DNA of 48,481 nucleotides from Marisimplicoccus framensis_A (GCA_042088875.1 JBELLF010000002.1:1-48481), one strand, 5' to 3'. Shown: positions 1 to 8,779, numbered from the stretch's first letter. Made by a program: numbers and translations. Notes: generated by a model not told the origin, from the sequence alone.

Positions 1-166
1 CATGAGTGTTAGCATTTGATCTAATATAATATTGTGAAATTGCTTCAATTACTTGGATTGGAACCTGTGTTCCCCCTGGACCATCTAAGTAAATTATTTG
101 ATTGTTGTTATGATCAACTCTTCCTATAGAAGGAAAAAAGTCTCTTATTTGTGAGGAATTAATCAT
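1..166 (-). CDS. Cysteine desulfurase-like aminotransferase (class V), N-terminus only
   Basis: Partial gene: the first 55 codons are read from an ATG at 166 and the gene runs off the left edge. The segment has the motif LDGPGGTQVP, then a helix and SNANTH, which is the N-terminal signature of the PLP-dependent class-V aminotransferase branch annotated as 'cysteine desulfurase-like'. In that family this part lies near the cofactor and substrate pocket. The PLP lysine and the active-site cysteine loop are outside the window, so desulfurase activity cannot be judged. It lies 9 bp downstream of the beta-propeller gene on the same strand, so they are probably co-transcribed. Confidence 0.72.
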   Translation of the reverse strand, partial: MINSSQIRDFFPSIGRVDHNNNQIIYLDGPGGTQVPIQVIEAISQYYIRSNANTH

Positions 167-175
167 ATACGTGTA

Positions 176-1225
176 TTATTGCTCAAGCTTCCAAAAGGCA
201 ATACCACCAGCCTGTTTTCCTATATTAACAGAACTAACAATTTTTGACTTTTTAATATCTATTACATCTACAAGACCTGGCTCTCCTCCTTTTCCCTCGA
301 CAGACACAAAAGCATATTTACTGTCTGGAGATATTACAACTCCATGTGAGACGCTGGAAGTATTTGAAATTAAAGATTTTCTTTTCTTGTCAAGCTCCCA
401 AATCGCGGTTTTTCCTTCACCCTTTAATGTTGCAATCAAATATTTTCCATTTGGAGAAACATCAACATTATACGGCCCTTTCCCAGTATCTATTCTGTTT
501 TTGATGCTCCAATCATTAATGTCAACCTCAATAATTTCGTTGGAACCGTTACCTGCAATGTAAAGTTTTTTTCCGCTTGGATCAGGTATAACCCATGTTG
601 GCTTAACCATAGAATGATGCATCATGCCTTGATGATTCATTTTTTTTTTGTCCAAACTCAAAACTCTATTAACCTCGAGAGTCAAAGCATCAATTTCAAA
701 TAGTTCGCCAGACATCATAGCTACAGAATACTGATATCTTCCGCTAGGAGATAATCTGGATCCATGAGGCATAATACCTGTCTGAATTTTTTTAATTTCA
801 GTCATACTTTCAGGATCAACCACTGAGACTGAGCTAGGCTTCATCTCTCCATGCAAATTAAAATTAACACAATATAGAAGCCCTGTAAGTTCTGAAATAT
901 CCATTGAAGCAGGAAATAATCCTAATAATGTTTTATCAACTAGCTTGTTAGTTTTAGTTGAGTATTTAAGAAGTGATCCATATGGATTACCATGTGCAAG
1001 AGAGAGATACCAATATTCACCAGTTGGGTCAACTGTCAGACCATGAGGCCCTTCAATTTCTGTTTTCATCATACCTACTGGAATTCTTTCAAGCTCTTCT
1101 GCCTGATTACCATCAAACTTGATTAAAGAGACAGTGTCATCTGACTCAGCTGCAACATAAAAATAATAGTTCTGTGCAGAGCAAAATGAAAAAGAAAGTA
1201 TTGTAAACAGAAGTACTTTTTTCAT
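176..1225 (-). CDS. Exported YncE/YVTN-type beta-propeller protein with a Met/His-rich loop
   Basis: 349 residues. Residues 1-17 form a signal peptide ending FCSAQ, so the protein is exported. The rest is a series of about 45-residue blade repeats with the pattern 'D-P-x-G-x-x-x-Y-x-S' (for example VDPTGEYWYLSLAHG, SPSGRYQYSVAM, DPSGKKLYIAGNGS, SPNGKYLIAT, SPDSKYAFVSVEG), typical of seven-bladed YVTN/YncE-like propellers. Residues 196-206 (MNHQGMMHHSM) are rich in Met and His and could bind copper or another soft metal; that is inference. An A10 run in the coding strand (plus-strand T10 at 640-649) sits just before this loop. The start codon overlaps the TAA of the upstream gene (TAATG), so the two are translationally coupled. 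Substrate unknown. Confidence 0.8.
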   Translation of the reverse strand: MKKVLLFTILSFSFCSAQNYYFYVAAESDDTVSLIKFDGNQAEELERIPVGMMKTEIEGPHGLTVDPTGEYWYLSLAHGNPYGSLLKYSTKTNKLVDKTLLGLFPASMDISELTGLLYCVNFNLHGEMKPSSVSVVDPESMTEIKKIQTGIMPHGSRLSPSGRYQYSVAMMSGELFEIDALTLEVNRVLSLDKKKMNHQGMMHHSMVKPTWVIPDPSGKKLYIAGNGSNEIIEVDINDWSIKNRIDTGKGPYNVDVSPNGKYLIATLKGEGKTAIWELDKKRKSLISNTSSVSHGVVISPDSKYAFVSVEGKGGEPGLVDVIDIKKSKIVSSVNIGKQAGGIAFWKLEQ

Positions 1226-3234
1226 TAATCAATTATAGGAGTTATATTAATATACTGGTTTGCTTTAGAATTGTCTGGCTTTAGATCAGAAACTTTTGAT
1301 GATCCTAGACCTGTGTTCCAGTCTGAATAGAAAACATACCCTTTATACAATTGCGCCCCCCATGACATAGTGGCATTTGGAATGTAACCATTAGGAGATC
1401 CGGTCATTATATAACCAATCTCTCTTCCTTGTCTGTAGAGATCTCCTAAAAGCTCTCCACTAATATCTACTATTCTTACTCCTCCTCCATACATCGCAAC
1501 ATATAGAATATCATCCTCAATCCAGTAATTATGTGAACCTTGCCCAGGTAGTTCATATTTTGCAACTTCAACTGGATTGTCTAAATCAGAGAAGTCAACA
1601 AAATGAAGAAACCCTGCCGTAATATTTGGATTATTCTCATCTACTCCGTCAGGAAAAATTTCATCTCCTAAAACAGTATAAAACTTACCTGTTGATTTGC
1701 TTTTAAATGGAAAAGTTGCATGATGAGCACCGGAAGCATAATCATAATTTGCAAAAGCAACTGGATTAGATGGGGACCCTCCAGCAATTCCATTTCCTAC
1801 ATCTACAAGATAGACTCCATCCCTCCAATTTGAAGAGTACGCAATTCCATCTTCAATCCAAACATCATGAATTGATTGGCCTTCTTTGCCTATTTCAAAC
1901 ATTCCAACTTCAACCGGATTTTTAGGATCCTCTATATTAATAACATAGTAACGCTGACTTCCACTGAGCGCATAAACATGATTATTATCAATAAATACAT
2001 TATGTACACCGCCTGTCAAATTTTTTGTATACTCTGATAAAATTTTTACGTCATATGGGTTTGTTACATCTAAAATTATAATTCCATTTTTTCTATCAGA
2101 TGCGCCTTCTCTACTTATTACAGAAATTCTTCCATCCTTTGAAACTTTTACATCATTAACAGTTCTAGCATCCACCTTAACACTATCTATTTTTTTAATA
2201 TTTCCTGGGTCAGTAACATCCCAAAAAAATGAAGTTCCATCTGCTCCCCATGTACCTGTTACTGCATAATCTCTTCCATCCACACCTTCAAAAACCCAAA
2301 AATCAGAAGTATGCTTATCAGACACAATTCCTTGGCCCACTTTTACTACTTCTCTCTCGACTCCCCTTCCTACAACTTTCAGCGGGCGAGAAGTTGACAT
2401 TGTACCAAGACTTACAGTAATCATATAATCACCTATTACTTCTGCAACAAACCTTCCATCATTCATGATTAATCCTGAGGCATTATCTGATTTATCAATT
2501 GCTTTACCATAAAATGTGTATGTAAATGGCAGCCCAACTAACTCATTACCTTGATTGTCATATGCTAAAGCATCATATTTTACTACATCACCTGTTCTTG
2601 CAACATCTAGACTAGTTTTAAGCTCAAGTTTTTCAATCGGATTAGATAAAACGTCTATTTCAACAGATGAAGATATACCATCGAAAGATGCCTCTAATAC
2701 TGCTTTACCTGGTGAAACAGCCTTAACATTGTTAAACGCATCTATCTCAATATTTTTTGAATTACTACTTAACTGAAAAAATTCATTTTTTCTTGAAAAA
2801 CCCATCTCATCAACAATTTCAAACTCAAGAGGAATAAATGAACCTTCATACACAGCAAGTGAAGATAGTTTTATATTAATTTCCTTAGCTTTTGGATAAT
2901 CAACTTGAACTGGAAAAGTTCTACTAAGTCTCTGCCCTTCTTGTCCTATACAAAGCGCAACTATTTCGTGGGTTCCAGGCTCATTTGCCCTGATTGTTCC
3001 TTCAGACCTATTAACCGTAATTGCTTTAGCTGTGCTAAAAACACCTTTTTTATTGTAATAAATGACCGCTTGACATAAGGTTTTTTCTCCATTTAAAGTT
3101 TCAGCATAAGATGTTGGAGTAAAAGTTTCTCCAACTTTCATGTTTAAGCCTTCAAGATTTGACATTACAATTAGCTCTTGTGAGTTAAGATTAAAAGATG
3201 CTAGTGCGAATAGAATAAATAGTAATTTTTTCAT
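1225..3234 (-). CDS. Exported Ig-like/LVIVD-repeat propeller protein
   Basis: 669 residues from the ATG at 3234, which gives a clean signal peptide (MKKLLFILFALASFNLNSQ); a longer reading frame upstream would bury it. Residues of about 20-300 look like tandem bacterial Ig-like domains (repeats such as VKAVSPGKAVLEASFDG and FVAEVIGDYMITVS). The C-terminal half carries repeats of the LVIVD type: HDVWIEDGIAYSSNWRDG, VYLVDVG, HNYWIEDDILYVAMYGGG, VRIVDISG. LVIVD proteins are predicted cell-surface propellers whose ligands are mostly unknown. Coupling by TAATG to a second propeller gene suggests that the two products act together outside the cytoplasm. No lipobox or C-terminal sorting domain is evident. 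Confidence 0.78.
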   Translation of the reverse strand: MKKLLFILFALASFNLNSQELIVMSNLEGLNMKVGETFTPTSYAETLNGEKTLCQAVIYYNKKGVFSTAKAITVNRSEGTIRANEPGTHEIVALCIGQEGQRLSRTFPVQVDYPKAKEINIKLSSLAVYEGSFIPLEFEIVDEMGFSRKNEFFQLSSNSKNIEIDAFNNVKAVSPGKAVLEASFDGISSSVEIDVLSNPIEKLELKTSLDVARTGDVVKYDALAYDNQGNELVGLPFTYTFYGKAIDKSDNASGLIMNDGRFVAEVIGDYMITVSLGTMSTSRPLKVVGRGVEREVVKVGQGIVSDKHTSDFWVFEGVDGRDYAVTGTWGADGTSFFWDVTDPGNIKKIDSVKVDARTVNDVKVSKDGRISVISREGASDRKNGIIILDVTNPYDVKILSEYTKNLTGGVHNVFIDNNHVYALSGSQRYYVINIEDPKNPVEVGMFEIGKEGQSIHDVWIEDGIAYSSNWRDGVYLVDVGNGIAGGSPSNPVAFANYDYASGAHHATFPFKSKSTGKFYTVLGDEIFPDGVDENNPNITAGFLHFVDFSDLDNPVEVAKYELPGQGSHNYWIEDDILYVAMYGGGVRIVDISGELLGDLYRQGREIGYIMTGSPNGYIPNATMSWGAQLYKGYVFYSDWNTGLGSSKVSDLKPDNSKANQYINITPIID

Positions 3235-3393
3235 AAGAATAATTTTAAAGAAACTTAAATATAAAAAATTAATCAATGAAAAAAGGCCCAGAATTTAACA
3301 ATGATCTAGGCCTGTACACAAAACAATCAATTAACTATTAACAAATAAAACTTATTTTGTAGTAATATTTAGACCTATTTTTTATTAAAAAGT

Positions 3394-5565
3394 TTAAAAA
3401 ATATCTGCATTCATGACTTTTGTCCATACTTTTGAAAAGTCATTTACAAATTTTTCTTTATTATCGTCCTGAGCATAAAGCTCGGCATAAGATCTTAATA
3501 TCGAATTTGATCCAAATACTAAATCAGCAGAGGAAGCTGTCCATTTATGCTCTCCGGACTGTCTATCCCTCAACTCATACTTGTTCTCCCCAACAATATT
3601 CCATGTGTTATTCATGTCAGTTAGGTTTACAAAGAAATCATTAGTCAAAGAGCCTTCTTTGTCTGTTAAAATACCTACTTTATTATTAATATGGTTAGCG
3701 CCAAGAACTCTCATACCCCCAAGTAAAACAGTCATCTCAGGAGCTGTTAAGCCTAAAAGCTGTGCTTGATCCAACATAAGTTCCTCTGGGCTTGATTTTG
3801 ATTTTCCACTGGACCAGTTTCTAAATGCATCTGCTGCTGGCTCAAGATTTGAAAATGAATTTACATCTGTCATTTCTTGTGATGCGTCTCCTCTTCCTTT
3901 TACTAGCGGTACAGTTATGCTATATCCTGCTGCCTTTGCAGCTTCTTCTATTGCTAGATTACCTGCTATAACAATAGTGTCAGCTAAACTTGCACCTGTA
4001 TCCGATGCAATTGTTTTTAACACAGATAAAGTTTTTAAAAGTCTTTCAGGTTCATTAGCATCCCAATCTTTTTGTGGAGAAAGAGATATTCTTGCACCAT
4101 TCGCTCCCCCTCTTAAATCAGAATTTCTAAAAGTTTTAGCACTATCCCAGGCAACTGCTACTCTATCAGAAATTGATAATCCAGAGCTAGAAATTTTGGC
4201 CTTGACATCATTCTCATCATAGTTTTTGTTTCCAGATGGAACTGGATCTTGCCAAATTAAATCTTCCCCTGGAAAATTTGGTCCAATATATCTTGTTTTT
4301 GGCCCCATATCTCTGTGAGTAAGTTTAAACCATGCTCTTGCAAATGTGTCTGAAAAATATTCTTGATCATCTTTAAACTTTAGACAAATCTCCTTGTAAA
4401 TAGGGTCCATTTTCATTGCCATATCCGCATCAGTCATTATTGGGTTTTTTCTGACAGATGGATTAGCAGCATCGATTGGTTTATTCTCTTCCAAGATGTC
4501 TACAGGTTCCCATTGCCAAGCACCAGCCGGACTTTTTTGTAATTCCCATTCATGATTAAACAGCATTTCAAAGTAACCATTGTCCCATTTTGTAGGGTTT
4601 GTTGTCCATGCTCCTTCAAGACCACTAGTTACTGGGCCTTTTTCATCAAGAGTTGGGTTAATCCATCCAAATCCTTGATCCTCAATATTTGCACCTTCTG
4701 GCTCTCTTCCAAGCTTGGAAGCATCTCCATTACCATGAGCTTTCCCTACAGTGTGTCCTCCTGCAGTTAGAGCCGCTGTCTCTTCATCATTCATAGCCAT
4801 TCTCGCAAACGTTTCTCTTACATGGAGTGCTGTCTTCATTGGATCGGGCTTTCCATTTACCCCCTCTGGGTTTACATAAATTAGACCCATGTGAGTAGCT
4901 CCCAATGGTGTTTCTAATGTAGATGTATCTTCTAAATCTGTATATCTATTCTCGCTAGGCGCCATAATTTCATCTTCAGGGCCCCAATAAATATCAATTT
5001 CAGGCTGCCAGATGTCGGGTCTTCCATAAGAAAACCCAAATGTTTTTAGCCCCATGCTTTCATAGGCAATATTTCCAGCTAGAATAAATAAATCTGCCCA
5101 GCTAATTTTATTACCGTATTTCTTTTTTATAGGCCACATTAACCTTCTTGCTTTATCTAGGTTTCCATTATCAGGCCATGAATTTAAAGGAGCAAATCTT
5201 AGGTTTCCTGTTCCTGCCCCACCTCGACCATCAGCAACTCTATATGTCCCAGCAGCATGCCATGCCATTCTAATCATTAATCCTCCATAATGTCCCCAGT
5301 CTGCTGGCCACCAAGACTGTGGTGTGGTCATAAGATCGTGCATATCTTTTTCAAGAGCTTTAAAGTCTAATGATTTTACTTCTTCTCTGTAATTAAAATC
5401 ACTGTTATAAGGGTTTGACTTTTCATCATGTTGATGAAGAATGTCTAGGTTTAATCTTTTTGGCCACCATTTTAATGGTGATGTGTCTGGTGTGGTTGAT
5501 GATCCATGCATGAATGGACATTTGCCATTTGATTGTCCATTATTACCTAATTTTTCCATATTCAT
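3394..5565 (-). CDS. katG: Catalase-peroxidase KatG
   Basis: 723 residues, normal length for the two-domain haem catalase-peroxidase that destroys hydrogen peroxide. The active-site segment IRMAWHAAGTYR gives distal R99, W102 and H103; LIYVNPEG gives Y230 and FARMAMNDEET gives M256, so the Met-Tyr-Trp crosslink needed for catalase activity is complete. The proximal haem ligand is H271 in TAGGHTVGKAHG. The C-terminal, non-haem duplicate domain is present. No secretion signal, so it is cytoplasmic. The start codon is the first ATG (MNMEKL); a second ATG two codons on is possible. It is divergent from the small membrane protein at 5694. No clear TAnnTTTG element was found on its own side, so control by a peroxide regulator is possible but not shown. 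Confidence 0.98.
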   Translation of the reverse strand: MNMEKLGNNGQSNGKCPFMHGSSTTPDTSPLKWWPKRLNLDILHQHDEKSNPYNSDFNYREEVKSLDFKALEKDMHDLMTTPQSWWPADWGHYGGLMIRMAWHAAGTYRVADGRGGAGTGNLRFAPLNSWPDNGNLDKARRLMWPIKKKYGNKISWADLFILAGNIAYESMGLKTFGFSYGRPDIWQPEIDIYWGPEDEIMAPSENRYTDLEDTSTLETPLGATHMGLIYVNPEGVNGKPDPMKTALHVRETFARMAMNDEETAALTAGGHTVGKAHGNGDASKLGREPEGANIEDQGFGWINPTLDEKGPVTSGLEGAWTTNPTKWDNGYFEMLFNHEWELQKSPAGAWQWEPVDILEENKPIDAANPSVRKNPIMTDADMAMKMDPIYKEICLKFKDDQEYFSDTFARAWFKLTHRDMGPKTRYIGPNFPGEDLIWQDPVPSGNKNYDENDVKAKISSSGLSISDRVAVAWDSAKTFRNSDLRGGANGARISLSPQKDWDANEPERLLKTLSVLKTIASDTGASLADTIVIAGNLAIEEAAKAAGYSITVPLVKGRGDASQEMTDVNSFSNLEPAADAFRNWSSGKSKSSPEELMLDQAQLLGLTAPEMTVLLGGMRVLGANHINNKVGILTDKEGSLTNDFFVNLTDMNNTWNIVGENKYELRDRQSGEHKWTASSADLVFGSNSILRSYAELYAQDDNKEKFVNDFSKVWTKVMNADIF

Positions 5566-5671
5566 TAAATTTTGTTTCTAATTTATAAATTTTTATTACT
5601 TATTTAGCCACCTTTTGTTTCTTAATAATAAATTCTTAACATCTATAGTATTAACTTATAGTCAAAAGGCT

Positions 5672-5679
5672 TAATTTTG
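5672..5679 (+). promoter_or_regulatory. Bacteroidota -7 element (TAATTTTG) of the 5694 gene
   Basis: The match to TAnnTTTG is exact and lies 14 nt before the ATG at 5694. A convincing -33 TTTG partner is not visible. Confidence 0.45.
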
Positions 5680-5693
5680 AGAAAAATACAATT

Positions 5694-6098
5694 ATGAAAA
5701 AATTCAAAACACTTTTTATTATTGCTCTAATAATAGACCTTGTAGCATCTTTACCTATTGTGTTGATTAAATTAATGCCTGAGATGGCTGATGAAATGGT
5801 ATTTAGTCAATTTCCTGGCATAAACGATCCAGGAAAAGAGGCTTTAATGACAATATTTGATGTATTTGGGGTTATCTCTGCATCAATGATAATTGCTGTA
5901 GCAGTGGCAACAACAATCAAAGAAAAAGCAGCTGCTAGAATGGCTGCGCTTATATTATTTATTTTTCATGTCGGATGGATTTTCATGGACTGGATAAACT
6001 TTCTATTAGGCAAAGGCGGACCTCCACTTGCTGTATTATTATTAAGCTCTGTTGCTGCATTAGCATTAGGATATGCATGGAAAAAAGGAGAAATTTAG
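5694..6098 (+). CDS. Small four-helix membrane protein, function unknown
   Basis: 134 residues with four hydrophobic segments at roughly 7-27, 58-76, 84-104 and 110-128; an acidic loop (PEMADEMVFSQFPGINDPGKEA) lies between the first two. The short C-terminus ends in KKGEI. The size and four-helix layout recall DoxX-like or other small inner-membrane proteins, but I see no diagnostic motif and assign no function. It diverges from katG across a 128-bp gap, so a shared stress response is conceivable. The coding quality is good (no rare-codon runs) and it is followed by a strong hairpin terminator. Confidence 0.65.
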   Translation: MKKFKTLFIIALIIDLVASLPIVLIKLMPEMADEMVFSQFPGINDPGKEALMTIFDVFGVISASMIIAVAVATTIKEKAAARMAALILFIFHVGWIFMDWINFLLGKGGPPLAVLLLSSVAALALGYAWKKGEI

Positions 6099-6198
6099 TT
6101 AAAAGATATAGTGGTCTTGCAGGGGTAATGCTTCACCCCCCTCTTTTTAGAATAAAAACTGAAAAAATCCAAATATTTAATCGATCAAGGATTAATTA

Positions 6199-6222
6199 AA
6201 AACCCCTCATCTGAGGGGTTTT
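6199..6222. terminator. Bidirectional intrinsic terminator
   Basis: Perfect 11-bp inverted repeat AAAACCCCTCA / TGAGGGGTTTT around a two-base turn (6210-6211), with A-rich sequence on the left and T-rich on the right, so it can work in both directions. It lies between the convergent genes ending at 6098 (+) and 6230 (-). Confidence 0.88.
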
Positions 6223-6229
6223 AATAATT

Positions 6230-6718
6230 TTACCAATCAGCATCCCACTGCCTAATAGCTCTTATTTTTCCTTCTGAGTTAATAAAAAATTTATTTAATA
6301 CTCTAAGACTATCAACTCTTCCATCTGCCCAATAAAGATTTTCTAACTGTCCTGTTTGAACAACTGAAATATCATTTCCGTCTGATCCAATTCTTTTGTA
6401 TGGCAGAAAGTAAACAACTCTTACATTTACTGAGTCATATTGTGCCATCCATTGTGGAGTCATTTCTTTTGGCAATGAAATGGGTTGTTTTTGGCTTGCA
6501 GAATAAATAGTTAATGTATCAGCCATTACCTCTTGCATGGCGTCAGTATCCATTTTGTTATATGCTGACATCATATCTTTTATAATTTGAACATTTTCAT
6601 CTGTTCCAATTTCATATGCTTCACCTGAAGAAACCCATTCTCCCGCTTGGTTGTTTTTGGGTTGTTCACAAGAAGCAAAAATTAATAAAACTGTTAGTAA
6701 GGTTAGTTTTGTTTTCAT
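6230..6718 (-). CDS. NTF2/SnoaL-like lipoprotein
   Basis: 162 residues. The N-terminus MKTKLTLLTVLLIFASC is a lipoprotein signal with the lipidated Cys at 17, so it is membrane-anchored. The rest has the NTF2-like cone-fold layout: an opening helix (VQIIKDMMSAYNKMDTDAMQEVMADTLTIY) followed by strands, with a closing GKIRAIRQWDADW. This fold serves enzymes and ligand binders alike, so the family gives no specific function. A second lipoprotein of the same general fold lies at 8039, which suggests these accessory genes share a theme. Divergent from the exported protein at 6915 across 196 AT-rich bases in which I see no clear promoter. Confidence 0.72.
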   Translation of the reverse strand: MKTKLTLLTVLLIFASCEQPKNNQAGEWVSSGEAYEIGTDENVQIIKDMMSAYNKMDTDAMQEVMADTLTIYSASQKQPISLPKEMTPQWMAQYDSVNVRVVYFLPYKRIGSDGNDISVVQTGQLENLYWADGRVDSLRVLNKFFINSEGKIRAIRQWDADW

Positions 6719-6914
6719 CTTGTTAATTTTAATTAATATAAAAATAATTAAGATTTTTATAATAAAAAAACCCTAAAAATCTATTTAAGTTTTTAATTAT
6801 AAGGTAATTATGAGAATATTGCTCAGAAATTTAAGTTAAGTAATATTGATAATAATTTATTAACATTAAATAATAAATTATTTTTTAGATTGATAAATTA
6901 AGATAAAAAAATAT

Positions 6915-7709
6915 ATGAAAAATATACTAAAATTAGCATTAATCTCTATTGTAACATCAAATCTTAACGCTCAGTTTGATGCTACTAATATGACACTCTC
7001 TGATGGAGAACGTTATATAATGAACAAGTGGACCCCAAAAGAGGGGAAGACCTCAAATTTTATGAATGCAGCAGGTAAGAAGACTAAAATGTTCAATAAT
7101 TCACCAGAAAATGCAATTGTAACTTATCAAGTTCTCAATGGACCTGATACTGGTCAATTTTTAAGAATTAATTTATATGCATCAATTGAAAACTTCGTTG
7201 GCTATAACTCTAATAATTCAGAAGAAAGAGAATATTGGGAAAAAAATGTTTTACCTCTTACACAATCAAATGATGGACCAACAATTTGGAGAAGATTATC
7301 TTCACTAAGTAATAATTGGCCTAATCCTAATGATGGTGTTATTGAACCTTCAAAGTATATGGTTGTAGATACTTATACAGTATCATCAGAAGGTTATGCA
7401 GATCATAGAGAAATAATTGGTAAAATCTATTCAATTATTAAAGAAGCAGGGTCCTCAGCAAAAACTTCACTTTTTAAAGTTGAATCTGGAGGAAATCCTA
7501 ATACTTATATGAGAGTTAGAATGTTTGACGACCCTAATGAAAGAGCTCAGTGGGCTGAACAGGAAAGAACCTTTGAACAAGTGTATAATCAAAAATATGG
7601 CTACAGGTCTTTTGAGAAGGATATTCAAGTATTAAATGAATCAATTATGAGTTGGTCTAAAACATCAGAGATTGTAATGTTTGTTCCTTCTATGTCAGCA
7701 GGCAATTAA
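6915..7709 (+). CDS. Exported protein, family not recognised
   Basis: 264 residues with a signal peptide (MKNILKLALISIVTSNLNAQ). The mature part is hydrophilic, rich in Asn, Ser and aromatic residues, with no Cys and no predicted membrane helix. Two halves look loosely similar in layout: 'ATNMTLSDGERYIMNKWTPK...YQVLNGPDTGQFLRINLY' and 'YMVVDTYTVSSEGYADHREIIGKIY...FKVESGGNPNTYMRVRMF', each a strand-helix-strand block, as in ferredoxin-like duplicated domains. That is a visual impression only. No catalytic motif is seen. It is followed 20 bp later by the DUF4242 gene on the same strand, then by the SnoaL-like lipoprotein, and these three probably form one unit. Confidence 0.65.
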   Translation: MKNILKLALISIVTSNLNAQFDATNMTLSDGERYIMNKWTPKEGKTSNFMNAAGKKTKMFNNSPENAIVTYQVLNGPDTGQFLRINLYASIENFVGYNSNNSEEREYWEKNVLPLTQSNDGPTIWRRLSSLSNNWPNPNDGVIEPSKYMVVDTYTVSSEGYADHREIIGKIYSIIKEAGSSAKTSLFKVESGGNPNTYMRVRMFDDPNERAQWAEQERTFEQVYNQKYGYRSFEKDIQVLNESIMSWSKTSEIVMFVPSMSAGN

Positions 7710-7729
7710 CTATATTTAAATACAAAACA

Positions 7730-8017
7730 ATGAAAAAATTTTTAATACGAAGAGAAATGGAAGGAGCATCATCTGTTCCAAAACATGAAATGAATAAAGG
7801 GGGAAAAGCCTCTGAAAAAATTCTTGAAGAAATGAGAAATGAAGGCAAGATGATTCAACAAGAAACAAGTTATGTGGCCGGTAATAACGTCTTTTGTGTA
7901 TATAATGCTGATTCTGAAGAGTTAATTAAGGAGCATGCTGAAAGAAGCGGAGGAGTTGCTTCTGAAATTACTGAGATTACTACTGTTATAAATCACAATA
8001 CGTCAGTAGTTAGTTAA
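7730..8017 (+). CDS. DUF4242 small protein (SCO4226-type fold)
   Basis: 95 residues. The opening MKKFLIRREMEGASS, the middle VAGNNVFCVYNADSEELIKEHAERSGG and the end EITEITTVI follow the DUF4242 pattern: a strand, a long helix, the 'Y...CVY.A..EE.I.EHA...G.P' block and a final strand. It is a small dimeric ferredoxin-like fold, some members of which bind nickel (SCO4226). The usual proline after the Gly of the EHA...GG block is replaced by Val. No signal peptide, so cytoplasmic unless exported otherwise. Metal binding here is not shown. Confidence 0.75.
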   Translation: MKKFLIRREMEGASSVPKHEMNKGGKASEKILEEMRNEGKMIQQETSYVAGNNVFCVYNADSEELIKEHAERSGGVASEITEITTVINHNTSVVS

Positions 8018-8038
8018 ATAAAATAACTTTACATTATT

Positions 8039-8533
8039 ATGGAAAAAGGATTTAAACATTTATTAATTTATACGATCATTAGTCTAGTTGCTTTAGGTTG
8101 CCAAACTACACAAGAAGACATTAAAGTGTCTGAAAATTCCAGAACCTATCAAGAAGTTTGGTCTGAATTCTTTAATGAAAGAAATATGGAAATTATAAAC
8201 GATCAATACTTTACAGAGGATATTACAGTTGTGATTCCTGATGGTAATATTATGGGAATAGATGGAACAAAGAATTATTACGGTAATTTTTTACTTGGAT
8301 TCTCTGATGCTGAGTTTACTTTTGTTGATATTTTCGGCCAAGGAGATAAATTAGTTAAACACTGGAACTTTAAAGGCACACATGATGGGGATTTCTTCGG
8401 TATTCCTCCTACAGGAAAATCATTAAATCTTTCTGGAACTACACTAATATTAATGGAAGATGGAAAGATTAAAAAAGAGCAGAACTTCTTTGATAACCTA
8501 GATATGCTTTCTCAGTTAGGCTTAATGGAATAA
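8039..8533 (+). CDS. SnoaL-like polyketide-cyclase-type lipoprotein
   Basis: 164 residues. A lipoprotein signal ends at Cys21 (SLVALGC). The mature part has the SnoaL/ester-cyclase pattern: YQEVWSEFFNERNMEIINDQYFTEDITVVIPDG, then FPD-like GFSDAEFTFVDIFGQGDKLVKHWNFKGTHDGDFFGIPPTGKSL and the closing IKKEQNFFDNLDMLSQLGLM. Family members include polyketide ring cyclases and many uncharacterised stress-linked proteins. The HWxFxGTHxGxFxGIPPTGK block, the most conserved part, is intact. It is the last gene before the tRNA-side non-coding stretch, and no hairpin follows it closely. Confidence 0.8.
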   Translation: MEKGFKHLLIYTIISLVALGCQTTQEDIKVSENSRTYQEVWSEFFNERNMEIINDQYFTEDITVVIPDGNIMGIDGTKNYYGNFLLGFSDAEFTFVDIFGQGDKLVKHWNFKGTHDGDFFGIPPTGKSLNLSGTTLILMEDGKIKKEQNFFDNLDMLSQLGLME

Positions 8534-8779
8534 TTTGATATTTGATCAATTAGTATTCCTGATTAGCAGTGAATATTAATTATTCATCACCCCAACAAAA
8601 AGGTTATATACTATTTACCAGACACTTCCCCAAACAGAAAACTGATTTTTAAAATGAACCCGGGGGTATATTTTATAGTTAGCAAGTAGATTTTTTTGGG
8701 TTTTGTTGCCAATATGTTGCCAGAAAGAAATAAAAAAACCGCAACTATATGTAAAACAGATAATTACGGTTTTTCTGGG
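8534..8779. other. Non-coding junction next to tRNA(CAU), possible integration scar
   Basis: 246 bp without a credible gene between the accessory block and the 3' end of the tRNA. It holds the 8-bp word TGTTGCCA twice, at 8704-8711 and 8715-8722, spaced exactly 11 bp (one helical turn), and the tRNA terminator hairpin. Base composition is mixed, with a local GC-rich spot (cccggggg, about 8660). Short repeats near a tRNA 3' end resemble integrase-binding arms, but no integrase gene or duplicated tRNA end is present in the window. Confidence 0.35.
8734..8774 (-). terminator. Terminator downstream of tRNA(CAU)
   Basis: An 8-bp inverted repeat, AAAAACCG at 8734-8741 and CGGTTTTT at 8767-8774, has a 25-nt loop and, read on the minus strand, ends in a T-run. 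It begins 6 nt after the tRNA 3' end. The long loop makes it a moderate-quality candidate. Confidence 0.5.

Noticed and set aside
3287..3330. AGGCC...GGCCT repeat downstream of katG as a terminator
   Set aside because: Five pairs and a loop of about 20 bases without a T-run.
5566..5693. PerR/OxyR-type box between katG and the 5694 gene
   Set aside because: Only loose AT-rich palindromic fragments; no match good enough to name.
6122..6139. Hairpin GGGGT...ACCCC after the 5694 gene
   Set aside because: Only five pairs with an 8-base loop; the much stronger hairpin at 6199 serves as terminator.
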